From Paenibacillus sp. R14(2021) (GTDB lineage Bacteria > Bacillota > Bacilli > Paenibacillales > Paenibacillaceae): a DNA stretch of 64,000 nucleotides. The position numbers and the translations under genes are program-made. The notes beneath the pieces were generated by a model. The model searched no databases. It worked only from the letters and a program-made list of their open reading frames with translations, and had not been told where the DNA came from. This document shows positions 25,777-33,264 of this stretch, piece by piece. The stretch spans positions 1,054,001-1,118,000 of the forward strand of contig NZ_CP080269.1 of NCBI RefSeq assembly GCF_019431355.1. The letters are read 5' to 3'. The stretch's first letter is position 1. Each line of letters starts with the position of its first letter.

Positions 25777-26310
25777 GATTTCGATTCCTCCCGAATTCAT
25801 AATGAAGTACGAGATGCATGCAAATAAATACGCTTTCATGACTGGTGATTCCAACCGAAGAGCGAACGTTTCCTGCTGTGCATGCGGATCTCGTTTGCTG
25901 TTCTCAGCTTGCATGTTATAGTAATTGGATAATTATGTAAAGTGGTCCTAGGGAGCAATTTTGACACTGCAGGTAATGGCGAATTAACAATGTGGTTTTC
26001 GAACCATTCTTCCTGTAACTTCAACGATCACAAGCAGGCTGCCGCAGGCCTGCTCCCCTGTAAAAAACGATGCAGAAGATTTCATTTTAAATAGGCTACA
26101 TAACTATAGTTATGTTAATTATTTGATTGCTATATTTTTGCAATCTGGCCACGGAGTTCCCCCGCCTATGCTAGTTTGGCGATTTGGACATGCGCAACTT
26201 TGTTGTCCCCTGCTTATTTTTGAGGCTTCCGACAACACTGTTTCTCTAGACCCACACGGAGGTTCTCCGTTATTATTGCCTTCGGAGAGTTGAACAGACG
26301 GAGGTTGCGA
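25777..26310. other. Divergent intergenic region
   Basis: 534 bases between the beta-lactamase-fold gene (minus) and the CDF exporter (plus); no gene is recognised. It contains a G/C hairpin (AGCAGGC ... GCCTGCT, about 26033-26054) and a possible leader stem GTTGTC ... GACAAC at about 26199-26238 upstream of the metal exporter. I could not match the leader to a known manganese riboswitch. Confidence 0.4.
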
Positions 26311-27210
26311 ATGGAACGCGCATACGAAGACATTAAACAAGGCGAGATAGGCGCCTGGATCAGTATAGCGGCCTATCTGTGCTTAGCGGCACTGAAGCTT
26401 GCAGTTGGATTATCGGCAAATTCCGAAGCGTTGACGGCGGACGGGCTGAACAATTCGACGGATATCATCGCTTCGGTGGCCGTTCTGATCGGGCTTCGCT
26501 TATCCCGCAAACCGCCTGACAAGGACCACCGGTACGGCCATTTTCGGGCTGAGACCGTCGCGGCGCTTGCTGCTTCGTTCATCATGTTCGGCGTCGGCTT
26601 GCAGGTGCTTTATACATCGGTTACTGCTTTTCAACGTCCGAGCGAGGCTTCGCATGGCAGTGCCGCTGCATGGACGGCGTTGTTCTCGGCGATTGCCATA
26701 TTCGCGGTCTATCTCTACAATGTTCGTCTTGCCAAGCGAATCCAAAGTGCTGCATTGATGGCTGCCGCACAGGACAACCGCTCGGATGCGCTCGTAAGCA
26801 TCGGTGCCTTCGTCGGCATCATTGGTTCAAGCTTGGGGCTGTCGTGGCTTGATCCGCTGACTGCATTACTGGTCGGCCTGATGATCTGCAAGACAGCATG
26901 GGGAATATTCAGGGATGCTGCGCATGCGCTGACGGATGGCTTCGATGATCAAGAACTGCAAGCGATCCGCAGCACGGTTCGGGACGTGCCCGGCGTGGAG
27001 AAGATCATCGATATGAAGGCTCGTATGCACGGCAGCTATAAGCTGGTCGATGTGACCATCGGCGTCCACCACCTGCTTACGGTGACCGAGAGCCATGACA
27101 TTACTGAGCATGTAGAGAAGCAGATCTATGATTCGCATCAGATCTCTCACGTGCACATTCATATCGAGCCCTATAGCCAAACAAGCAAAAAGCATCCTCA
27201 GTCCGGTTAA
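26311..27210 (+). CDS. Cation diffusion facilitator (CDF) metal exporter
   Basis: 299 residues. ATG 26311 with CGGAGG at 6-base spacing. Six membrane helices. The metal-site motifs are ADGLNNSTD in helix 2 and QDNRSDA in helix 5, with the short HRYGH loop after helix 2. The cytosolic C-terminal dimerisation domain contains VHIHIEP. It exports divalent metals (zinc, manganese, iron or cobalt) against protons. The Asn/Asp-type site rather than HxxxD argues against a purely zinc-specific pump and is compatible with manganese; this is inference. A terminator overlaps the gene end. Confidence 0.92.
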   Translation: MERAYEDIKQGEIGAWISIAAYLCLAALKLAVGLSANSEALTADGLNNSTDIIASVAVLIGLRLSRKPPDKDHRYGHFRAETVAALAASFIMFGVGLQVLYTSVTAFQRPSEASHGSAAAWTALFSAIAIFAVYLYNVRLAKRIQSAALMAAAQDNRSDALVSIGAFVGIIGSSLGLSWLDPLTALLVGLMICKTAWGIFRDAAHALTDGFDDQELQAIRSTVRDVPGVEKIIDMKARMHGSYKLVDVTIGVHHLLTVTESHDITEHVEKQIYDSHQISHVHIHIEPYSQTSKKHPQSG

Positions 27211-27230
27211 TGCCGGCGGGGATGCTTTTT
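27187..27230 (+). terminator. Terminator overlapping the CDF gene end
   Basis: AAAAAGCATCC (27187-27197) pairs with GGATGCTTTTT (27220-27230), with an inner CCGG/CCGG stem. The stop codon lies inside the loop region. Confidence 0.88.
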
Positions 27231-27246
27231 GTTCTGATATGCGGTA

Positions 27247-27486
27247 TCAAGGCTCCAACAAGCCGTATTTGAGCTTAATTCGGTCCAGCTTCTCCAGCAT
27301 CGGCCGCGATAAGTACCATAAGAAGATCACGGTCGCAACGGCATGCACCAGGTCAAACCAGAAGCCTGAAGCATACGAAGCCAACAGCGCACCCCAAGTG
27401 AAAGTTGGGGTGAACATCATGACCGAACCGAGGTTGATAATGCCTCCATATATAATTAATGTCGTTAATCCACCGAACACTTCATT
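27247..27486 (-). pseudogene. C-terminal remnant of an ECF-transporter S component (probably cobalamin, CbrT-like)
   Basis: About 75 codons are readable: GGLTTLIIYGGIINLGSVMM, TFTWGALLASYASGFWFD and LVHAVATVIFLWYLSRPMLE. This is the C-terminal third of a membrane S component of energy-coupling-factor vitamin importers. The open frame extends upstream to 27531 only by running through the cobalamin riboswitch. There is no start codon with a ribosome site. An expected 110 or so N-terminal codons are missing, so riboswitch and tail were joined by a deletion. The riboswitch supports vitamin B12 as the original substrate. Confidence 0.75.
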
Positions 27487-27620
27487 CTCCCCCATTCCAG
27501 AATCGGAACAGTGGCTTGCCTGAGAACTCACTCCGCATTTACAGTGGCGGGACCGCGCCGGCTTCGCACCGGACTTCCCTATTAAGCAGCCGGATGAGCA
27601 TTCATCCGGGCGTGCACCTT
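27487..27620 (-). ncRNA. Cobalamin (AdoCbl/B12) riboswitch
   Basis: Read on the minus strand: GGTGCACGCCCGG start, the stem GCCCGGATGAATGCTCATCC-type P2 region, GGGAAGTCCGGTGCGAAGCC, CGGTCCCGCCACTGTAAATG, GAGTGAGTTCTC, the B12 box AGCCACTG and the closing GGAATGGGGGAG. All conserved blocks of the cobalamin riboswitch are present in order. Its aptamer therefore looks intact. It controls whatever follows on the minus strand, which is now only the tail of an ECF S component. Confidence 0.92.
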
Positions 27621-27649
27621 AGCCGTTATCTATGAAATTGTGAAGGTAT

Positions 27650-27678
27650 ATAGTAGCCTGTGCAGGTAGGATTGTCCA
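27650..27678 (-). promoter_or_regulatory. Sigma-A-type promoter for the cobalamin riboswitch transcript
   Basis: On the minus strand, -35 TGGACA (27673-27678), 17-base spacer and -10 TACTAT (27650-27655). It places the RNA start about 20 bases before the riboswitch. Confidence 0.6.
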
Positions 27679-27839
27679 GCTTTGCGAGGAAATACGCGGG
27701 CGGTCTGCTCTGAAGCGGATGCCTGCTGCCTACGACTCTTCTTCAGTAGAGCCGCGAACTCTATTCTATTTATGTTCAGCTCTTCTGTTTCAGTACTAAA
27801 TTATAATTAAACACTACAAAACATCAACTTCATATGTTA

Positions 27840-28107
27840 CGATTGCGGACATGAAATCAAGAGCATCAAGAAAATCGCCGTCGCCCAGCCGAAATCCGTC
27901 CCTGCCGGACAATATGCCAAAGAAACCTTGACTGCGCGCGGCGTCTGGGATACGCTCCAAGATAAGCTTGTCTATGTCGGCGTCTTGAAATAATCGAAGC
28001 ATGCTTTCAAAGCGAACGATTTATACACCTACCTGCAATCCAAAGAAGCAGATCCCGTACTTGTCAAATACGGATTTACGCTGCTAACTAATTCACGACG
28101 GGAATGA
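27840..28107 (+). pseudogene. modA: Remnant of a molybdate-binding protein gene (modA), internally deleted
   Basis: Plus-strand frames read IKKIAVAQPKSVPAGQYAKE, TLTARGVWDTLQDKLVYVG and VLK, then a stop. Past it come SKHAFKANDLYTYLQSKEAD and PVLVKYGFTLLTN. These are two C-terminal blocks of ModA joined by a deletion of the segment between them; the N-terminal half and signal peptide are absent. It precedes modB, as in an intact modAB operon. A non-functional product is expected. Confidence 0.75.
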
Positions 28108-28111
28108 TTCC

Positions 28112-28777
28112 GTGGACTGGAAAACCTTTCTAGCGCCCATCGCGCTTTCGCTTCAAATAGCGGTGATCGCTAGCGTGCTTGTATTCGCTGTATCACTGCT
28201 TATCGCATGGCGAATGGCCAGGGCGCGCTTCTACGGCAAAAGCATCCTCGAAACGCTGCTGCTGCTTCCGCTCGTGCTTCCGCCTACCGTCGTCGGTTTC
28301 GTGCTGCTCGTTATTCTGGGGAGACGCAGCTGGTTCGGCAAATTTTACGAATCGCTGTTCGGCGGGCCGATCCTGTTCACGTGGGAATCCGCGGTCATTG
28401 CGGCAGCGGTCGTTGCGTTTCCGCTTGCGTACCGCTCCATGAAGGCAGGCCTGCAGGGCGTCGATCCCGATCTCGAGAACGCCGCAAGAGCAATGGGTGC
28501 GAGTGAGTGGCAGGTGTTTCGGTATATTTCCGTGCCGCTCTCTTCCCGCTCGTTGACCTCGGGTTACCTGCTCGGCTTCTGCCGCGGTCTTGGCGAATTC
28601 GGAGCGACGCTCATGGTTGCCGGGAACATTCCAGGCCGAACCCAGACGATTCCGACAGCGATCTATGTCGCTTCCGACGGCGGAAGCATGACGCTGGCAT
28701 GGGCATGGGCTGGAACGATGATTGTCATCTCCTTCCTCATGCTGCTCGTGTCCAACCGCATCACCAAGGATTCGTAA
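28112..28777 (+). CDS. modB: Molybdate ABC transporter permease ModB
   Basis: 221 residues; integral membrane subunit that passes molybdate from ModA through the membrane. Five membrane helices; LPLVLPPTVVGFVLL and the coupling loop ENAARAMGASEWQVFRYISVPL are diagnostic, as is CRGLGEFGATLMVAGNIPGR. GTG 28112 is the best start (MDWKTFLAPIALSLQ matches ModB N-termini), with only a weak GGGAATG site. The upstream modA is broken and no modC ATPase follows before the terminator, so the importer cannot be assembled from this locus alone. Confidence 0.92.
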   Translation: MDWKTFLAPIALSLQIAVIASVLVFAVSLLIAWRMARARFYGKSILETLLLLPLVLPPTVVGFVLLVILGRRSWFGKFYESLFGGPILFTWESAVIAAAVVAFPLAYRSMKAGLQGVDPDLENAARAMGASEWQVFRYISVPLSSRSLTSGYLLGFCRGLGEFGATLMVAGNIPGRTQTIPTAIYVASDGGSMTLAWAWAGTMIVISFLMLLVSNRITKDS

Positions 28778-28792
28778 TGCATAGCATCCAAT

Positions 28793-28837
28793 GAAAAACC
28801 CTTCTCCCGGCATTTATGCATGGGAAGAAGGGTTTTC
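28793..28837. terminator. Terminator between modB and the TmrB-like gene
   Basis: GAAAAACCCTTCTCCC (28793-28808) pairs with GGGAAGAAGGGTTTTC (28822-28837). It can serve both convergent genes. Confidence 0.88.
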
Positions 28838-28851
28838 GTGTTCAATAGCCA

Positions 28852-29415
28852 TTATCCGGGTTGAGAGGTTGTCGTCCCTCCCGTACTCGACGTGTCTATC
28901 CGTGCTTTAATGGTATTCACGATATCGTCAATCTCACGACCATCCGTCGGTATGTAGGTTTGGAAGCATGGATCTTGATAGGCTTCCACGCATTTCAAGG
29001 TCTGCTGAAAACACCAATTTCCTTCTACTTCCCCGCGCATTCTTAACCGCTCGAATATCGTTTCCTGGCTGCCGATCAAACAAAAATGATAGGTTTCGGC
29101 GTCTATTTGTTTAAGTCCATTAAATATGTAATGAAAATAGTCCTTATTACAGATGGTCATAGGAACAAGGATCGTTTTCTTGTATTTCTTATGCAGCTGT
29201 TCCGCGACTTGAACGACGAGGATCTTCCATAATTCCATATCTTGAAAATTGTCTGTTTGCTCTTCAGGCGCTTTGAGTTCGCTCGGAATTAGGTTGCGAA
29301 GCATGTAGCCAACTTCTTCTGGGTCGTAGATCATGCTGTTGGCCAAGGATGCCTGAAGCCAGCTCGCAATGGTTGTTTTCCCAACGCCGAAAGCCCCGTT
29401 AATCATAATGATCAT
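28852..29415 (-). CDS. tmrB: TmrB-like P-loop ATP-binding protein
   Basis: 187 residues. Walker A GAFGVGKTT at residues 7-15, then YDPEEVGYMLR and a VPMTI strand, matching Bacillus TmrB (about 197 residues), which gives tunicamycin resistance by binding the drug at the membrane. The C-terminus here is shorter and Ser/Thr/Gly-rich, so the membrane-anchoring amphipathic helix of TmrB may be lost. A nucleotide- or antibiotic-kinase-like role is the alternative. RBS AGGGGG before ATG 29415. Single-gene unit. Confidence 0.8.
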   Translation of the reverse strand: MIIMINGAFGVGKTTIASWLQASLANSMIYDPEEVGYMLRNLIPSELKAPEEQTDNFQDMELWKILVVQVAEQLHKKYKKTILVPMTICNKDYFHYIFNGLKQIDAETYHFCLIGSQETIFERLRMRGEVEGNWCFQQTLKCVEAYQDPCFQTYIPTDGREIDDIVNTIKARIDTSSTGGTTTSQPG

Positions 29416-29477
29416 CCGTATTCGTCCCCCTCTATTTCGATCCTGGTCCTGCCTAATTATACCTTAGACGAGTCCCA

Positions 29478-29795
29478 TTGGCTTCGTATTTTCATAGAGT
29501 GAAGTATGAAAGCGAACCGGAGCTTCTGGATCCAACCGTGGTTTCGCTCTTCGTGCAGCGCGGCGGCGATGGAACGCTTGGAACAGGCACGCAAATCTTG
29601 TTTCAACAGTTTGACGTTCGGCTGCTCAGCACGCTGTACCCGATCAGCATTACAGCAGCCGATTTCCCGCCTGCGGCAGACGTCTTGACAGGTCAAATCC
29701 GTTACTCCCTCTTTATTGCAACGGACGGATTTATCGATTTCGTCGTGTCCGGCCCTGCTGTATTTAACGGTATCGCTGTCGCGGGGTCGACCTAG
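29478..29795 (+). CDS. Hypothetical beta-rich protein, start uncertain
   Basis: Up to 105 residues. The TTG at 29478 has no visible ribosome site, so either the start lies further in or the 5' end is lost. The sequence (YESEPELLDPTVVSLFV, ITAADFPPAADVLTGQIRYS, GPAVFNGIAVAGST) has good coding character and resembles small uncharacterised Paenibacillus proteins as I recall them. No membrane segment. A terminator shared with the convergent ynj-like operon follows. Confidence 0.5.
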   Translation: MASYFHRVKYESEPELLDPTVVSLFVQRGGDGTLGTGTQILFQQFDVRLLSTLYPISITAADFPPAADVLTGQIRYSLFIATDGFIDFVVSGPAVFNGIAVAGST

Positions 29796-29838
29796 TACCG
29801 CTGCCGATCATGTTGTTGACTCTTTTGGCTTCACTATA

Positions 29839-29873
29839 GGGACAGGCCGCCGAACCACTCGGCAGCCTGTCCC
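29839..29873. terminator. Terminator ending the ynj-like operon
   Basis: GGGACAGGC (29839-29847) pairs with GCCTGTCCC (29865-29873), extended by GCCG/CGGC. It lies 15 bases after the CDP-alcohol phosphatidyltransferase stop. Confidence 0.8.
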
Positions 29874-29887
29874 TTCTTGCTCAAACG

Positions 29888-30484
29888 CTATTCCGCTTCG
29901 TTCTTGCTAAGCCATGCGTGAACATCCCGAAGATGCTTGAAGGCTGTAAGCACAAGGAGAGCGAAAAACAGCCACGATAGCTCTAGAATCGCGCCTGGAA
30001 ACAGCATCATCAAGGAGAAAAACACGAACGCTTCCGTTCGCTCCAAAATCCCTGGATTATAATGAAAGCCTTTGGCTCCTGCATTCGTGATAACGTTGCC
30101 CGTAACGAGAAACGTCGTAATCGTAATCAAGATTGCAGCCAAATCAAGTCCTAGGGGCAAATAGGCGTCCGGATGGACGATCGCCAGCGCTAGGATCGAT
30201 GAGCATTCGACGATCCGATCGAATGTAATGTCCAGAATCGTCCCCCATTTGGACGGCTTGGTCATTCTGGCGATCGTGCCGTCGACCGTATCGAGATAAC
30301 CGGACAGCCACAGCACGATAACGGCTGCGATCGGATAACCTGCTGTGAAGACGACACTGCTTCCGACGCCCGCCAGCATCGCGGCCCAGGTAATCGTATT
30401 GGCGGATAATCCTGCTGATCGAAGCAGCTTCGCACCTCTTTCAATGGCCGGCTGCACGGTTTGACGCGCATAGGAATCCAACAT
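29888..30484 (-). CDS. CDP-alcohol phosphatidyltransferase (YnjF-like)
   Basis: 198 residues, multi-spanning membrane enzyme that swaps CMP for an alcohol to make a phospholipid. The full family signature is present: DTVDGTIARM with GTILDITFDR behind it, supplying the four metal-binding aspartates. The alcohol acceptor is unknown. Last gene of the operon, 4 bases after the ATPase stop, with its AAGGAG inside the ATPase end. E. coli YnjF, encoded next to ynjBCD, is the same family, so the linkage is conserved across phyla. Confidence 0.9.
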   Translation of the reverse strand: MLDSYARQTVQPAIERGAKLLRSAGLSANTITWAAMLAGVGSSVVFTAGYPIAAVIVLWLSGYLDTVDGTIARMTKPSKWGTILDITFDRIVECSSILALAIVHPDAYLPLGLDLAAILITITTFLVTGNVITNAGAKGFHYNPGILERTEAFVFFSLMMLFPGAILELSWLFFALLVLTAFKHLRDVHAWLSKNEAE

Positions 30485-30487
30485 GTG

Positions 30488-31567
30488 TTACGTCATCTCC
30501 TTCGGAAGACACCAGACGGTTGGGACAGCCAGGCGTACCCCCGTTTCAGCTCCTCGTATTGCATTCAAATAACCAAGCTGCTTGATTACAATCCTCACGC
30601 CGCTTACTCGCAATGTCACTTCCGTATACTCCCCGCGAAAGAAGCCGTCTTCGATTGTTGCTCGAATCGAAGATAATGAATCAAATTGAAGCCATTCTGA
30701 TCGAATGACAATATCAACCGGCCCGTCCGGCACTTTCGTACAGCTCGGATTTACCTCCAGTTCCCCTAGAACGGTCGTTACTCGTGCCCCCCGCTTCCTA
30801 CCGTCAATCGCATTGTCGAAGCCCATGAAATTCGCTGTCCATCGATTGGCTGGCTCGGAGTAAATGCTGTTCAGCGATCCTAACTGCTGCGCAGCACCAT
30901 CCCGAAGGACGAGAAACCGGTCGCCAAGCGTCAAGGCTTCTTCCCGGTCATGCGTAACCACGATCATCGGAATGTCCCACTTCCGCTTCATATCGACGAG
31001 CCAGCGTCCCATTTGTTTGCGAAGCAGCGGATCCAATTGACTGAAGGGCTCGTCCAGCAGCATCAACTGCGGCTCGATGACAAGCGATCTAGCGAGAGCC
31101 GCTCGCTGCTCTTGGCCGCCGGATAGCGAAGCGATTGGACGACGGTAGAAATCCGCCATGCCAACCTGCTTCAGCATGTCTTCTGCCCTTGCCCTTCGTT
31201 CACGGGCGGGTAGCCCTCGCAGCTTAAGTCCAATCTCGACGTTCGCGCCGACCGTCAGGAATGGAAGCAAGTACGGCTTCTGGAACAGCATGGAGAGGTT
31301 TCGCTTCTCGGGCGGCAGATGGTGAATCGCCTTCCCGTCCATGAAGATGCTTCCCCGGCTTGGCCGCAATAGGCCGGCGATCAGCTGAAGCAGCGTTGAT
31401 TTGCCGCTGCCAGACGGTCCAAGAATGACGAGCAGCTCCCCTTTCTCAAGGGAAATCGACTGCTCGGCTAGGGCAAACGATTTCGCAGCTTCATATTGAT
31501 AGGCTAGGCCGGAGATCTGTAAAAAAGGCTTAGTGAATTGGTTCAGCTCCGCCCGCCTCCTTTCCAT
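30488..31567 (-). CDS. ABC transporter ATPase (YnjD-like) with C-terminal TOBE-type domain
   Basis: 359 residues. Walker A GPSGSGKST, Q-loop FQKPYLLPF, signature SLSGGQEQR, Walker B LMLLDEPF, switch His in VVTHDREEA. About 110 C-terminal residues form a TOBE-like regulatory domain. It energises the two permeases. It overlaps the upstream permease gene by 38 bases; AGGAGG lies just inside the open frame, so translation might begin several codons after the ATG at 31567. Confidence 0.92.
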   Translation of the reverse strand: MERRRAELNQFTKPFLQISGLAYQYEAAKSFALAEQSISLEKGELLVILGPSGSGKSTLLQLIAGLLRPSRGSIFMDGKAIHHLPPEKRNLSMLFQKPYLLPFLTVGANVEIGLKLRGLPARERRARAEDMLKQVGMADFYRRPIASLSGGQEQRAALARSLVIEPQLMLLDEPFSQLDPLLRKQMGRWLVDMKRKWDIPMIVVTHDREEALTLGDRFLVLRDGAAQQLGSLNSIYSEPANRWTANFMGFDNAIDGRKRGARVTTVLGELEVNPSCTKVPDGPVDIVIRSEWLQFDSLSSIRATIEDGFFRGEYTEVTLRVSGVRIVIKQLGYLNAIRGAETGVRLAVPTVWCLPKEMT

Positions 31568-32396
31568 CGAAGCTTCCGTTGCAGGTTCCGTTGTAGCTTC
31601 CGTCGTAGCGATCCTTTTTCAAGGCCATGGCACTGAATATGACGATGAGCAGCGCCGGCATGACGAACAGCATGCATAATGCGCCAACGAGTGAATTGTC
31701 GCCGCTCGCTAACGAACTGAACAGCAGCATCGGAACCGTAACCAAATTACCGCCGCCGACGAAGACCGTCACCAAATATTGGCTCCACGAGATCAGGAAG
31801 CTAAATAACAGACTAAGCGACAAGACCGGCCGCAGCAGCGGCAGCTCGACAAAGTAAAACGTCTGGAGCCGGTTCGCTCCCAATAGGCGAACCTGCTTCT
31901 CGTAACCGATGTCGTAACCGGCATAGAAGCCATGCATCAAATAAACGGCATACGGGATCGCCTGGATCAAATGCGACAGCAGCACACCAAGCCACCGGTC
32001 AGCCAAGCCTAGCTTGAGAAACAAGACATGCACGCCGATCGCAATCGATATGCCGGGAAGCAACAGGGGCGCGATGAGCAGCAAACGAATCGTTTTTCCC
32101 CATCGCTTCACATAAAGACCCAGCGCGCGCGCTGCCGGATACGCGATTAATGCTGCGAGCAAACTAGTCGCTGCAGCCAATCCCAAGCTATGTATAATCG
32201 CATCCTTCACTTGCGAATGCGGCGAGAGCACATAATGCCATGCGCGCCACGACACGGTCGGCAATAAATCGGGAAATCGCCAACCTTTAGCTAATGACCA
32301 CGCAAGGAGCGGAATAAACGGGACAAAAAAAAGCACGATCAGGATGGCATGCCATACGATGAAGCTTTTACGATGACGAATGCTGTTTTGTCGCAT
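31530..32396 (-). CDS. ABC transporter permease (second half of a YnjC-type pair)
   Basis: 288 residues; about six membrane helices (SFIVWHAILIVLFFVPFIPLL, TIRLLLIAPLLLPGISIAIG). The coupling loop is EKQVRLLGANRLQTFYFVELPL. The Lys/Gly/Cys-Asn-rich C-terminal tail overlaps the ATPase gene. With the upstream permease it corresponds to the two halves of E. coli YnjC, which is one fused permease there (recalled). Overlaps the upstream gene by 29 bases. Confidence 0.9.
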   Translation of the reverse strand: MRQNSIRHRKSFIVWHAILIVLFFVPFIPLLAWSLAKGWRFPDLLPTVSWRAWHYVLSPHSQVKDAIIHSLGLAAATSLLAALIAYPAARALGLYVKRWGKTIRLLLIAPLLLPGISIAIGVHVLFLKLGLADRWLGVLLSHLIQAIPYAVYLMHGFYAGYDIGYEKQVRLLGANRLQTFYFVELPLLRPVLSLSLLFSFLISWSQYLVTVFVGGGNLVTVPMLLFSSLASGDNSLVGALCMLFVMPALLIVIFSAMALKKDRYDGSYNGTCNGSFDGKEAGGAEPIH

Positions 32397-33264
32397 AGCC
32401 TTCTCCCCATCTCATATAAAGCACAATAAGCAATAGACTGATGATTGTGATGACGCCGTTTATAGCCATGGCTTCCGATCTGTGCGTCAAGTCCGGATTC
32501 AGATAAGCCTGATAGGCCAGAATCGGCAGCGTTGGCTTGCTTACGGAACCGAGCACATATGGAACTTCGAACGATCCGAACGTATAGGCGAACACGATGA
32601 TCGACGAGGCTGTCAAAGAAGGCAGCATGAACGGCAGCGTGACGAGCCTCCATCGCTGCCAGGCATTCGCACCAAGCAGCTGAAGCTGCTTCTCGTAAGG
32701 AACGATCCAGGACTTTAGAATGCTGAGCACGGACACCGCAATGAACGGAACTTCTTTCCATACATATTCCAGCATGATGCCTATTCCTGCTTGATCGAGA
32801 ATCAGAATCGGAAACTGCGACGGCTGCTGGATCAAGCCGGCCGCATACGCAAGACGCGAGATCAACCCGCTTTGTCCGAGGAGCAGCACGAGTGAAATTG
32901 CACCGACGACATGCGGAACCGGTAGATTGAACTGAAGCATGAAATGGAGCCAGCCCCCCTGCTTGCTGCTGTATCTTCGAAGCCCTTGCGCCAGAATCAG
33001 GGCGAACAATGCCGCGATTACCGTTGAAGCGAGGGATATTCCCAGTGAAAATAAGAGCGAGCGATAGAAGACGGAGGAATGAAACAGTGCCGAATAAGCA
33101 TGCAGCGATAAAGTCGTCTTGCCGATTAGCGGGAAGTAGTCTAAGCTTTGCTCCCCGGTAATGAACAATCCGGCAAGAAACGTTCCTGCCACGAGTAGCA
33201 GCGCGGGAACGAGCATAAGGCTGAGCAGAATCCGCTTAACCGGCTTACTTGCCGAATAATACAT
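32368..33264 (-). CDS. ABC transporter permease (first half of a YnjC-type pair)
   Basis: 298 residues; about six membrane helices, starting ILLSLMLVPALLLVAGTFLA. The coupling loop is EKQLQLLGANAWQRWRLVTLP, closely similar to that of its partner. The gene overlaps the binding-protein gene by 20 bases, so translation is coupled. Substrate unknown. Confidence 0.9.
   Translation of the reverse strand: MYYSASKPVKRILLSLMLVPALLLVAGTFLAGLFITGEQSLDYFPLIGKTTLSLHAYSALFHSSVFYRSLLFSLGISLASTVIAALFALILAQGLRRYSSKQGGWLHFMLQFNLPVPHVVGAISLVLLLGQSGLISRLAYAAGLIQQPSQFPILILDQAGIGIMLEYVWKEVPFIAVSVLSILKSWIVPYEKQLQLLGANAWQRWRLVTLPFMLPSLTASSIIVFAYTFGSFEVPYVLGSVSKPTLPILAYQAYLNPDLTHRSEAMAINGVITIISLLLIVLYMRWGEGYATKQHSSS

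Noticed and set aside
26100-26310. Possible manganese riboswitch (yybP-ykoY) before the CDF gene
   Set aside because: Only a weak GTTGTC/GACAAC stem is seen; the conserved internal loops are not recognisable.
27660-27835. Possible Moco (molybdenum cofactor) riboswitch upstream of the modA remnant
   Set aside because: I could not align the conserved Moco blocks; the G/C-rich stretch there has no convincing match.
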